Positions 1 to 6,899 of a stretch of 64,000 nt of DNA are shown here, in pieces (position 1 is the stretch's first letter; each line of letters opens with the position of its first letter). The notes under the pieces were generated by a model that saw only the letters and a program-made list of their open reading frames with translations, had not been told where the DNA came from and searched no databases. Both the position numbers and the translations under genes were made by a program. This DNA is from Ferrimonas gelatinilytica (GTDB taxonomy: Bacteria > Pseudomonadota > Gammaproteobacteria > Enterobacterales > Shewanellaceae): NCBI RefSeq assembly GCF_039544205.1, contig NZ_BAABLF010000013.1, forward strand, positions 62,001 through 126,000, written 5' to 3'.

Positions 1-124
1 CCGGTTACGGCGCCCGGATCGTCTCCCAAACGGAGGATCTGACGGCGAAACTTGCACCGAACCGGAGGCTGGCATACTCTCCAGCCAATTCACCGGTCAT
101 TCGACCCGTTTTCAGGAAGCCATT

Positions 125-505
125 ATGTCCATTATCACCGTGCCCAACGTTTTCACTATCGAGCCCAAGCGTCACCACAAGGCTCGTCACCTGAAGAAGT
201 TTGCCATCGGCCCCTTCGCCGAGACCTGTGTGGAGCTGCGCTTCGAAGCCCCCATCGAGCAGTTCGACGCCCTGGATGATGCCCTCACCGAGCTGCAAAA
301 CGAGCATGGCTGGGATCTGTTCATCGCCTACTTCAACAACCGTTACCACGTGGCGGTAAACTTCTTTACCGGCCAGGAAGACCAGGATGAGGTGATCGCC
401 AAGATCAAAGCGGTAGTGGTCCAGGGTTTGGGCAGTGAGCCGACGTTCACCGTGCTGGCGGGCGATGCCAACTACGGCGACTGGGATGCCAGCTACGGCG
501 AGTAA
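125..505 (+). CDS. Conserved-looking hypothetical protein, 126 aa
   Basis: A soluble acidic 126-residue protein that I do not recognise. It has no signal peptide or membrane segment. The N-terminal third is basic (KRHHKARHLKK near residues 15-25), and the rest is mixed alpha/beta with many Asp and Glu and an acidic C-terminus ending YGE. The ATG follows a GGAAG Shine-Dalgarno at suitable spacing, and a strong hairpin terminator sits 21 bases after the stop, so it is probably transcribed alone. The long ORF on the opposite strand over the same bases is taken as a shadow. Function unknown. Confidence 0.75.
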   Translation: MSIITVPNVFTIEPKRHHKARHLKKFAIGPFAETCVELRFEAPIEQFDALDDALTELQNEHGWDLFIAYFNNRYHVAVNFFTGQEDQDEVIAKIKAVVVQGLGSEPTFTVLAGDANYGDWDASYGE

Positions 506-526
506 CGCCATCGCTCTCCCTTTCAG

Positions 527-560
527 CAGCCCGCCTCTTTGGCGGGCTGTTTGCGTTTTA
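527..560 (+). terminator. Rho-independent terminator
   Basis: A perfect 9-bp stem (CAGCCCGCC / GGCGGGCTG) with a 5-base loop is followed by a T-rich run. It ends the 125-505 transcript. Confidence 0.85.
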
Positions 561-722
561 AGAGAGATATTTTCTGAAAAAAACGCCTAAATCTGCGTCA
601 GTGCAAGATGGATTAGAGCTTCCGTTTATCCGATCAAGCTCGGTGAGTTGTGTTTCCATCCTCTCGAGTCGCTGGGTCGGAGTCGCAGTCGGCGGTGTCT
701 TGTGCCGTTGGTCAGAGCCGCT

Positions 723-776
723 ATCACCCTCAAGGCCGCTGACCTGCCTCGCGGTGGCAGAGATCTTGAGGGTGAT
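723..776. repeat. 12-bp perfect inverted repeat, large hairpin
   Basis: ATCACCCTCAAG at 723-734 pairs with CTTGAGGGTGAT at 765-776, with further internal pairing (GCCGC / GCGGTGGC). It lies 30 bases beyond the 3' end of the minus-strand LysR gene and has no T-run on either side. It may terminate or stabilise that transcript, or be a lone REP-like element. The rest of the gap between the 527-560 terminator and the LysR gene holds nothing I can call. Confidence 0.5.
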
Positions 777-805
777 CTGGACGGGAGACGGGTGACACTG
801 GCGGA

Positions 806-1732
806 TTAAGACGCTCCAGGGGCGGCCTTGGAGATCTCCACCGAGGGGGGACGTTGCTCGACCCAGTCTAGGAAGGTCCTGGCTACCGGTGAGAGGGGTT
901 TGCCCTTGTGGTGGGCCATGGTCCATTGCGAGAAGATGGGCAGTCCCTCCACCGCCAGTATTGCCAGCCCCGCGTCACCGCCGAAGGCCAGGGTATGGCG
1001 GGAGAGGATGGAGACCCCGAGGCCGGACATCACCGAGTGGCGGATCGCCTCGTTACTTTCGACCGTCATCCGGACGTTCAGTTTGATCCCCCGCTGACGG
1101 AGGAAGCGCTCCATGGCGTAACGGGTGCCGGAGCCGGGTTCGCGGATCAGGAAGGGGGCGGTGGCGAACTCCTCCAGCGGGATGTGTTGTCGCTTGGCCC
1201 AGGGGTGTTCCGCCGATGCGATCGCCACCAGCGGGTTATCGAGGAAGGGGTGCAGCGTCAGGGGCGCATCCAGGGGAGGGTGGCTAAACACGTAGAGATC
1301 ATCCCGGCCCTCGCTCAGTCGATCGATCACCTGCTGACGGTTGCCCACTTTAAAGTCGATCTCGATCTGGGGGTAACGCTCACAAAAATCCCCGAGCAGG
1401 TGGGGAATGAAGTACTTGGCCGTGGTGACCACTCCCAAGCGCAGGGTGCCCTGCTTTAAGCCTTGAAGATCGGCCATGTCCATCTGCAGCCGCTCGAGGC
1501 TTTCAATTACTTCCCGCGCAGTGTGCAGGGTCCGCTCTCCGGCGTCGGTCAGTTGCAGGCGCCGGCCGATCTGGTGGAACAGCGGTAAGCCCACTTGATC
1601 GGCGAGTTTCTTCAGCTGCATCGAGACAGTGGGCTGGGTCAGGTGCAGCTGCTCGGCGGCACCACTGACCGAGCCGCTCTCCTGAAGGGCCATCAGGATC
1701 TCCAGTTGACGCAGGGTGGGTCTGATCCCCAT
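806..1732 (-). CDS. LysR-family regulator, CbbR/CmpR-like
   Basis: A 308-residue transcription factor. The N-terminal winged helix-turn-helix (residues 1-60, with SVSGAAEQLHLTQPTVS) is followed by a periplasmic-binding-protein-like effector domain with the usual FREPGSGTR-type segment, here LIREPGSGTRYAMERFL. The sequence resembles the CbbR/CmpR/YeiE branch. The start MGIRPTLRQLE is chosen because the 39 residues in front read as AT-rich noncoding DNA that contains the shared operator. It is divergent from a small membrane protein and an SbtA-like bicarbonate transporter, with a 22-bp palindrome between. CmpR and CbbR regulate inorganic-carbon genes elsewhere, so control of the transporter is a reasonable inference. 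No RuBisCO gene is visible in the window. Confidence 0.88.
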   Translation of the reverse strand: MGIRPTLRQLEILMALQESGSVSGAAEQLHLTQPTVSMQLKKLADQVGLPLFHQIGRRLQLTDAGERTLHTAREVIESLERLQMDMADLQGLKQGTLRLGVVTTAKYFIPHLLGDFCERYPQIEIDFKVGNRQQVIDRLSEGRDDLYVFSHPPLDAPLTLHPFLDNPLVAIASAEHPWAKRQHIPLEEFATAPFLIREPGSGTRYAMERFLRQRGIKLNVRMTVESNEAIRHSVMSGLGVSILSRHTLAFGGDAGLAILAVEGLPIFSQWTMAHHKGKPLSPVARTFLDWVEQRPPSVEISKAAPGAS

Positions 1733-1764
1733 CGCGACTCCTCTACTGTTTGTCGATAGATAGA

Positions 1765-1786
1765 TATATAGATGTTTGTCTATATA
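1765..1786. promoter_or_regulatory. Palindromic operator between lysR and sbtA-like unit
   Basis: TATATAGA - 6 bases - TCTATATA is a perfect 8-bp inverted repeat in a markedly AT-rich stretch between the divergent starts at 1732 and 1865. Size and position fit a LysR-type recognition site. That the neighbouring LysR protein binds it is inferred. Confidence 0.6.
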
Positions 1787-1864
1787 AAAATATTGAAACA
1801 TCAATTTAACTCTATCGCAATCTGGATGCACACTTCCGTCGTCTATCAAAAAGAGGAAACCAAG

Positions 1865-2056
1865 ATGAAATCCCCCCGCATCATCTTTGAGTTCACCGTC
1901 GCACTGCTGGTGCTTGGCACCGGTACTGCATTTGCCCTGTCGGGCTTCGTCGGCTGGGGGCTGACCGCTACCGGCGCCCTGTTGCTCTGTGCCAGCGGCC
2001 TGTCCTGGATGCAGTCACTGAACCAGTCCCCCTCGACCGTGGTCCAGAAGAGGTAA
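1865..2056 (+). CDS. Small membrane protein upstream of sbtA-like gene
   Basis: A 63-residue protein with two likely membrane segments (about residues 7-27 and 30-46) and a short polar tail. The ATG at 1865 is preceded by AGAGGAAAC, a good ribosome binding site. The ORF remains open upstream, but that part is the AT-rich regulatory region. Its stop codon lies immediately before the start of the transporter gene, so the two are almost certainly co-translated. Function unknown. It might be an accessory or regulatory peptide of the transporter. Confidence 0.7.
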   Translation: MKSPRIIFEFTVALLVLGTGTAFALSGFVGWGLTATGALLLCASGLSWMQSLNQSPSTVVQKR

Positions 2057-2059
2057 GTG

Positions 2060-2998
2060 ATGGGCCTGGATATCGTCGTTGCCTTTTTCCTGCTCGGTGC
2101 GGTGGCCCAGTGCCTACGGGCGCCGCTCTCCCTGCCCGATGGGCTTTACCAAACCCTGACCATACTGTTGCTGCTGGCCATCGGTCTCAAGGGCGGCATC
2201 GCCCTGTCGGAGCACCTTACCCCCACCCTCTTACTGCAGAGCGCCGCGGTACTGGCTTTGGGTATCGTCCTGCCCCTGTTGGCCTTTCCCCTGCTCAGCT
2301 TTGTGGGTCAGCTGCCGAGAATCAACGCCGCCACCATTGCCGCGCACTATGGCTCTGTCAGCGTGGCAACCTATGCCGTTGGCGTGGCCTTTCTCGAGAG
2401 CCGTCAGATCCCCTACGAACCCTACTTCCCACTTTTCGTGGCGGTGCTTGAAGCCCCAGCGATTGCCGTGGGACTTTGGCTGGCCCGTCAGCGCAAAAAG
2501 GGTCAGGGCCATGGTCAACTGGTGCGCGAGGTTTTGCTCAACCAGGGGATGGTATTGCTGCTCGGAGGGTTATTGATCGGCTGGCTGATGAGTGATCAGA
2601 CCGGGCGCATCATGCCGCTGTTTGGTGACCTGTTCCATGGTGTGCTGGCGCTGTTCCTGCTGGCGATGGGACAGAAGGCGGCCCAGCGCTGGGGCGAGTT
2701 GGGCAAAGACGCCTCTTTCCTGGCCAGCTTCGGGGTGGCGATGCCGCTGATTGGTGCGGCTCTTGGTGCGGCCTTGGCCCTGCTGCTGGGGCTAAGCGCC
2801 GGCGGGGCAACGCTGCTGGCGGTGCTGGGGGGCAGCGCGTCCTACATTGCTGTACCCGCGGCGTTCTCGGTGGCACTGCCCAAGGCAGACCTTGGCCCGG
2901 CGATCACCGCGTCGCTGGGGATCACCTTTCCCTTCAACGTGCTGGTGGGGATCCCCCTCTACAGCGCGCTCATTATGACCTTTTTCCCGATTGCGTAA
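2060..2998 (+). CDS. sbtA: SbtA-like sodium-dependent bicarbonate permease
   Basis: A 312-residue polytopic membrane protein with about ten hydrophobic segments in two inverted halves. The segment around residue 93 (AAHYGSVSVATYAVG) matches the conserved first-half core of the SbtA family (formerly DUF897), the Na+/HCO3- symporters best known from cyanobacteria. An ATG follows a possible GTG start one codon earlier, and the gene directly abuts the small membrane-protein gene. No gene for the cyanobacterial PII-like partner SbtB is next to it. A divergent CbbR-like LysR gene suggests response to inorganic-carbon state. Substrate specificity in a presumably heterotrophic host is an inference. 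Confidence 0.82.
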   Translation: MGLDIVVAFFLLGAVAQCLRAPLSLPDGLYQTLTILLLLAIGLKGGIALSEHLTPTLLLQSAAVLALGIVLPLLAFPLLSFVGQLPRINAATIAAHYGSVSVATYAVGVAFLESRQIPYEPYFPLFVAVLEAPAIAVGLWLARQRKKGQGHGQLVREVLLNQGMVLLLGGLLIGWLMSDQTGRIMPLFGDLFHGVLALFLLAMGQKAAQRWGELGKDASFLASFGVAMPLIGAALGAALALLLGLSAGGATLLAVLGGSASYIAVPAAFSVALPKADLGPAITASLGITFPFNVLVGIPLYSALIMTFFPIA

Positions 2999-3007
2999 GG
3001 AGTAGTT

Positions 3008-3487
3008 ATGTCGCATTGCCAAGTCAGCATCATCATGGGATCTCAGTCCGACTGGCCGACCATGGAGGGGGCGCTCAAACCCCTGGAGGCATTGGGAGTG
3101 GAATATGAAACCAAGGTGGTGTCTGCCCACCGGACCCCTGACCGCCTCTACGAGTTCTGCCAGCAGGCCCATAACCGCGGCATCAAGGTGATCATTGCCG
3201 GTGCGGGCGGCTCCGCCCACCTGGCGGGGATGGTGGCCGCCATGACCCACTTGCCGGTGATTGCGGTGCCGGTCAGCAGCCGGGATCTCAAGGGGATGGA
3301 CAGCCTGATGTCGATGGTTCAGATGCCGCGGGGCGTGGCGGTGGCCTGCCAGGGGATCGGTAACAGCTTCAATGCCGGCCTGATGGCGGCACAGATGCTG
3401 GCCCTGGGGGATCCGGCCCTGACCGAGCGGTTGATCGATTGGCGTGTCAGTCAGACCGAGTCGGTGGCCGAGGAGGTGGTGCGATGA
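3008..3487 (+). CDS. purE: N5-carboxyaminoimidazole ribonucleotide mutase
   Basis: PurE, 159 aa, converts N5-CAIR to CAIR in cytosolic de novo purine synthesis. The class I signatures are present: GSQSDWPTM near the N-terminus, the catalytic-histidine segment SAHRTPDR, the GAGGSAHLAGM loop, and DSLMSMVQMP. A good AAGGAG site precedes the ATG. The stop overlaps the purK start as ATGA, so the two are translationally coupled. The segment after VQMP reads RGVAVACQGIG rather than the commoner PGGVPVATVAIG, a modest divergence. Confidence 0.96.
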   Translation: MSHCQVSIIMGSQSDWPTMEGALKPLEALGVEYETKVVSAHRTPDRLYEFCQQAHNRGIKVIIAGAGGSAHLAGMVAAMTHLPVIAVPVSSRDLKGMDSLMSMVQMPRGVAVACQGIGNSFNAGLMAAQMLALGDPALTERLIDWRVSQTESVAEEVVR

Positions 3488-4587
3488 AGGTCGCCATCAT
3501 CGGCTGCGGCCAGCTGGCCAGGATGCTGGCGCTGGCGGGGATCCCGCGGGGGCTGCAGTTCTGTTTTGTTGCCCTGCCTGGTGAGGATCCGGCGCCGGTG
3601 GAGGGGCTCGGTGAAGTGGTGGTTTGGTATGGCGAGGAGGCAGTCGCCCTCTACCGTCGCCTGGGCGAGCCAGATCGCTTCACGCCGGAGCGCGAGCAGT
3701 TGCCCCTAGGGCTGCTGCAGGGGCTGAACCGTTTGGCCCCGGTCTACCCGTCGCCGGAGTCGGTGGCGATCTGTCAGCACCGTCAACGGGAGAAGTCCTA
3801 TATCAACGGCTTGGGACTGCCCACGGCGCCCTGGCAGTCGGTGGATGCTCAGACCCACTGGGCTACCCTGGGCACGCAGTTGGGGTGGCCGCTGTTCGTT
3901 AAGAGTTGCGAACAGGGATACGACGGCAAGAACCAGTGGCGTTTGAGCGATGAAGAGGCACCTGCGCCGCCCCTGAACGGTGAACAGGCTTACCTGGCGG
4001 AGGGCGGCATTGCCTTCGAGCGCGAGCTCTCCCTGATCGCCGTGCGCTCATCCGGTGGAGAGATGGCGTTTTATCCACTGACGGAGAATCAGCACCACCA
4101 GGGGATTCTGCGCTGCTCCCTGGCCCCGGCGTCGGCGCTACCGGAAGGGATGCAAGAGCGTGCGGAGCAGATGGCAACCCGGCTGCTGGAGGCGATGGAG
4201 TACGTAGGTGTCCTGACCCTGGAGCTGTTCGAGGTGGCCGGTGAGCTGGTGATCAACGAGCTGGCACCCCGGGTGCATAACAGTGGCCACTGGACCCAGA
4301 GCGGCAGCGCCACCTGCCAGTTTGAGAATCACCTGAGGGCGATAACGGGACTGCCCCTGGGGTCGACCCAGGCCCACAGTCCCAGCGCCATGGTGAACCT
4401 GCTTGGGGTTCACCCACCCCGGCCGGAGCTTTGCCCGAATGCCAAGGTTCATTGGTATAACAAGGCCCTGCGCGAGGGTCGTAAGCAGGGGCACCTGAAC
4501 CTGACGGCGTCCGATACCCATCAGTTGCAGCAACAGGCCCAGGCTCTGCTTGAGCAGCTCTATCCCCAGGAGGCCGGGGCCGAGTGA
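3484..4587 (+). CDS. purK: N5-carboxyaminoimidazole ribonucleotide synthase
   Basis: PurK, 367 aa, is the ATP-grasp enzyme that carboxylates AIR with bicarbonate and ATP, supplying PurE. Visible features are the N-terminal dinucleotide-like IIGCGQLARMLALAG, the ATP-grasp core (PLFVKSCEQGYDGKNQW), the catalytic ELAPRVHNSGHWT segment, and the ENHLRAITGLPLG motif. The start is the ATG overlapping the purE stop; the frame is open further upstream inside purE. A bidirectional terminator follows. Bicarbonate is its substrate, so proximity to an SbtA-like transporter is suggestive but may be coincidence. Confidence 0.96.
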   Translation: MKVAIIGCGQLARMLALAGIPRGLQFCFVALPGEDPAPVEGLGEVVVWYGEEAVALYRRLGEPDRFTPEREQLPLGLLQGLNRLAPVYPSPESVAICQHRQREKSYINGLGLPTAPWQSVDAQTHWATLGTQLGWPLFVKSCEQGYDGKNQWRLSDEEAPAPPLNGEQAYLAEGGIAFERELSLIAVRSSGGEMAFYPLTENQHHQGILRCSLAPASALPEGMQERAEQMATRLLEAMEYVGVLTLELFEVAGELVINELAPRVHNSGHWTQSGSATCQFENHLRAITGLPLGSTQAHSPSAMVNLLGVHPPRPELCPNAKVHWYNKALREGRKQGHLNLTASDTHQLQQQAQALLEQLYPQEAGAE

Positions 4588-4607
4588 CCCTATAGGCTAT
4601 GAAGTAA

Positions 4608-4637
4608 CAAGCCCGCCAATCGGCGGGCTTGTTGTTT
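4608..4637. terminator. Bidirectional terminator between purK and mscS
   Basis: A 10-bp perfect stem, CAAGCCCGCC / GGCGGGCTTG, with a 4-base loop and a T-rich tail lies between the convergent purK and mscS genes. Confidence 0.85.
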
Positions 4638-4647
4638 GAGCTTGACG

Positions 4648-5517
4648 TTAGCCGCCGTTGAAGCGCTCCGGCAGCCCGTGGTGGTGCACATCGCGCTGCG
4701 GGAAGGGGATGGTGATGTTGTTGTGATCGAAGGCCAGCTTCACCTGTTCGATCAGGGCAAAATGCACATCCCAGTAATCCTCAGACTTGACCCAGGGGCG
4801 AACCAGTAGGTTGACGGAGCTGTCGGCGTGGGCGCTGACGAAGATGTCTGGCTTGGGATCGGCGAGGACCCGGGGCTCCTCGGCCAGCACCTTGGCCAGC
4901 ACCCCCTTGGCGATGGCGATATCGTCGCCGTAGCTGATCCCGAAGGTGAGATCGACCCGACGGGTCGGTTCGCTGAACAGGTTTTTGATGCAGCCGTTGG
5001 AGAGCAGGCCGTTGGGGATCACCACCTTTTGGTTATCCAGGGTACGAAGGATGGTATTGAAGATCTGGATTTCATGGACCCGGCCGACAAAGCCCTGGGC
5101 TTCAATGACATCGTGATACTTGAAAGGTTTGAACAGCAGGATAAGTACGCCGCCGGCGAAGTTGGACAGGCTGCCCTGCAGCGCCAGGCCGATGGCCAGA
5201 CCCGCGGCGCCCAACATCGCCACCAGAGAGGCGGTTTCCACCCCGATCATGGATGCAAAGATCACCACCAGGATCAGCTTGGATCCCACGGAGATGATGC
5301 TGAGCAGAAAACGTTGCAGGGTGACATCCACCTTGGCCTTGTCCATGGATTTGTCCACCACCTTGCTCAGGCCGCGGATAAACCAGAGGCCGGCGATGAG
5401 GATGATAAACGCCAGCACCAGTTTCGGGCCATAGCTCAAGAGCATCTCCAGCGCCTTCTGCCCCAGCTGGCTAATCATGGCGATGCTCTGCTCGACGTTC
5501 TGTTCTATCGGTTCCAT
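4648..5517 (-). CDS. mscS: Small-conductance mechanosensitive channel
   Basis: MscS, 289 aa (the E. coli protein is 286), is an inner-membrane homoheptameric channel that opens on hypo-osmotic shock. Three transmembrane helices occupy roughly residues 27-130. The pore helix TM3 carries the classical Gly/Ala packing pattern (MLGAAGLAIGLALQGSLSN), followed by the beta domain with FKPFKYHDVIEAQG and a C-terminal alpha/beta vestibule domain ending PFPQRDVHHHG. It is transcribed alone, convergent with purK. Confidence 0.95.
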   Translation of the reverse strand: MEPIEQNVEQSIAMISQLGQKALEMLLSYGPKLVLAFIILIAGLWFIRGLSKVVDKSMDKAKVDVTLQRFLLSIISVGSKLILVVIFASMIGVETASLVAMLGAAGLAIGLALQGSLSNFAGGVLILLFKPFKYHDVIEAQGFVGRVHEIQIFNTILRTLDNQKVVIPNGLLSNGCIKNLFSEPTRRVDLTFGISYGDDIAIAKGVLAKVLAEEPRVLADPKPDIFVSAHADSSVNLLVRPWVKSEDYWDVHFALIEQVKLAFDHNNITIPFPQRDVHHHGLPERFNGG

Positions 5518-5756
5518 CTTGTCGTTTCCGTTCTACTCTGTGACTGCAATGAGTTTGGCCAGAAAATTTGGACAATGCCATTGAAAATCAGTGGGCTGCA
5601 CATTTTCGAGCGCTGCGGGGTTCGCCGTACAGCGGAAAAGCGGAAGGAAAACCGGTATGGTGAACGCCGTCGCGGGAGGATCGAGTGCCTCGCGACTTCA
5701 TGTTGGTCCGCATTAGGGCCACCCCGGCAGACAATGCCAAGCGCCAGGAACCTGAA

Positions 5757-6230
5757 ATGAGTCACAGTCCCACCCTCTACGTCGATGCCGACGCATGCCC
5801 AAAGGTGATCAAGGAGATCCTCTATCGGGCGGCGGATCGCGCCCAGCTGCCACTGCTGCTGGTGGCCAATCAGGGCCTGACGGTGCCCCCGTCACCCTAC
5901 ATCAAAACCCTCAGGGTCAGTGCCGGCTTTGATGTGGCGGATAACGAGATTGTCCAGCGCTGCCAGGCGGGGGACCTGGTGGTCACCGCGGACATTCCGC
6001 TGGCGGCGGAGGTGGTGGCAAAGGGAGCCGTGGCGCTCAATCCCCGAGGCGAACTCTATACCGAGCACAACATTCGGGCCCGGCTGAACATTCGGGACTT
6101 CATGGATACCCTGCGCAGCAGCGGCGTGCAGACCGGGGGGCCTCCACCCCTGTCGCAGACCGAACGTCAGGCGTTTGCCAACGCCCTGGATCGCTATCTT
6201 GCCAAGGCGGTGAGGGCCTCCCGACCCTGA
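5757..6230 (+). CDS. yaiI: YaiI/YqxD family protein (DUF188)
   Basis: 157 aa, matching the UPF0178/DUF188 family of PIN-like fold proteins. It begins with the typical YVDADACPKVIKEI motif and keeps the VVTADIPLAAEVV and ALNPRGELYTEHNI blocks, which carry the conserved acidic residues expected of a nuclease-like metal site. The biochemical role of the family is not settled. The chosen ATG begins MSHSPTLYVDAD; the 24 residues in front are not family-like. Confidence 0.9.
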   Translation: MSHSPTLYVDADACPKVIKEILYRAADRAQLPLLLVANQGLTVPPSPYIKTLRVSAGFDVADNEIVQRCQAGDLVVTADIPLAAEVVAKGAVALNPRGELYTEHNIRARLNIRDFMDTLRSSGVQTGGPPPLSQTERQAFANALDRYLAKAVRASRP

Positions 6231-6366
6231 CGCCGCGGCATACGGCATAGAGGAAAGGGCATCGAGTCGAGTTTCCGGTGCCCAGCTGTTTCCTGGAATC
6301 CAGGGCTTGGACTCTCATCGACGATCCTGTCCGGGCGTCCTATCAACAGAGGAGCGGAGCAGATCT

Positions 6367-6618
6367 ATGGCCAAACCCAATCCCAAGGGGCCGAGCAGCT
6401 CGGTGGCGATCAGCTGTGCCCGCTGCCGTGCGCCCCTCTATCGTTATCGCAAGGGCGGCAAAGGAGCCCTGGTGAAATGTTTCAAGGCGCGGATAAGCGT
6501 GGATCATACCGAGGTACCCGGCGTTTGCCCCGGTTGTGGCGGCCAGTTTGCCCGGGAGACGTTGATCCGTGGCATGCCGGCATTCAAGATCATCGGTGGT
6601 AAGGTGCGGGTGCAGTAA
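6367..6618 (+). CDS. Small zinc-ribbon protein, 83 aa
   Basis: A basic 83-residue protein with two CxxC pairs, CARC near residue 18 and CPGC near residue 57, which suggests one zinc ribbon. Between them lies a Lys/Arg-rich strand region (YRYRKGGKGALVKC) with an extra Cys. The start at 6367 lies close behind a GGAG site. I do not recognise a named family. RNA or DNA binding is only a guess from the fold and charge. Confidence 0.75.
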   Translation: MAKPNPKGPSSSVAISCARCRAPLYRYRKGGKGALVKCFKARISVDHTEVPGVCPGCGGQFARETLIRGMPAFKIIGGKVRVQ

Positions 6619-6750
6619 ATCGACAGGGTCTGAGCGTTGCCGCAGGTAAGCTTGAGCTTGGGGTGATTGCAGCTCCCCCTCTATCGATCGTGGGAGCCCG
6701 GGTGCGACAAGGTGCTGATCCAAAGAGATTGGCCCCGATCATAAGCTCCT

Positions 6751-6768
6751 TGTTAATGCCAATTAACA
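6751..6768. promoter_or_regulatory. Palindrome upstream of the M3 peptidase gene
   Basis: TGTTAAT-N4-ATTAACA is a perfect 7-bp inverted repeat, 132 bases before the peptidase start and just upstream of a TACGAT hexamer that could be a weak -10. It looks like a dimeric regulator site. The regulator is unknown. Confidence 0.4.
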
Positions 6769-6899
6769 GTTTGTTACGATTGCTTAAACAGTGTCGAGTG
6801 TCACTTGTGTAACCTGCGGTTCAAACCCTTGAGGAACTTGAATCCCACTGTGAGCCGGTACTTTCTTTGCCGCCGGCCATCTACACAAGGAGTGTCTCC

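Noticed and set aside
5..511. 168-codon open frame opposite the first gene
   Set aside because: Antisense to a better supported ORF with Shine-Dalgarno and terminator; composition looks like a shadow.
601..795. 64-codon plus-strand ORF between the first gene and lysR
   Set aside because: No ribosome site or similarity, and it runs across the large hairpin.
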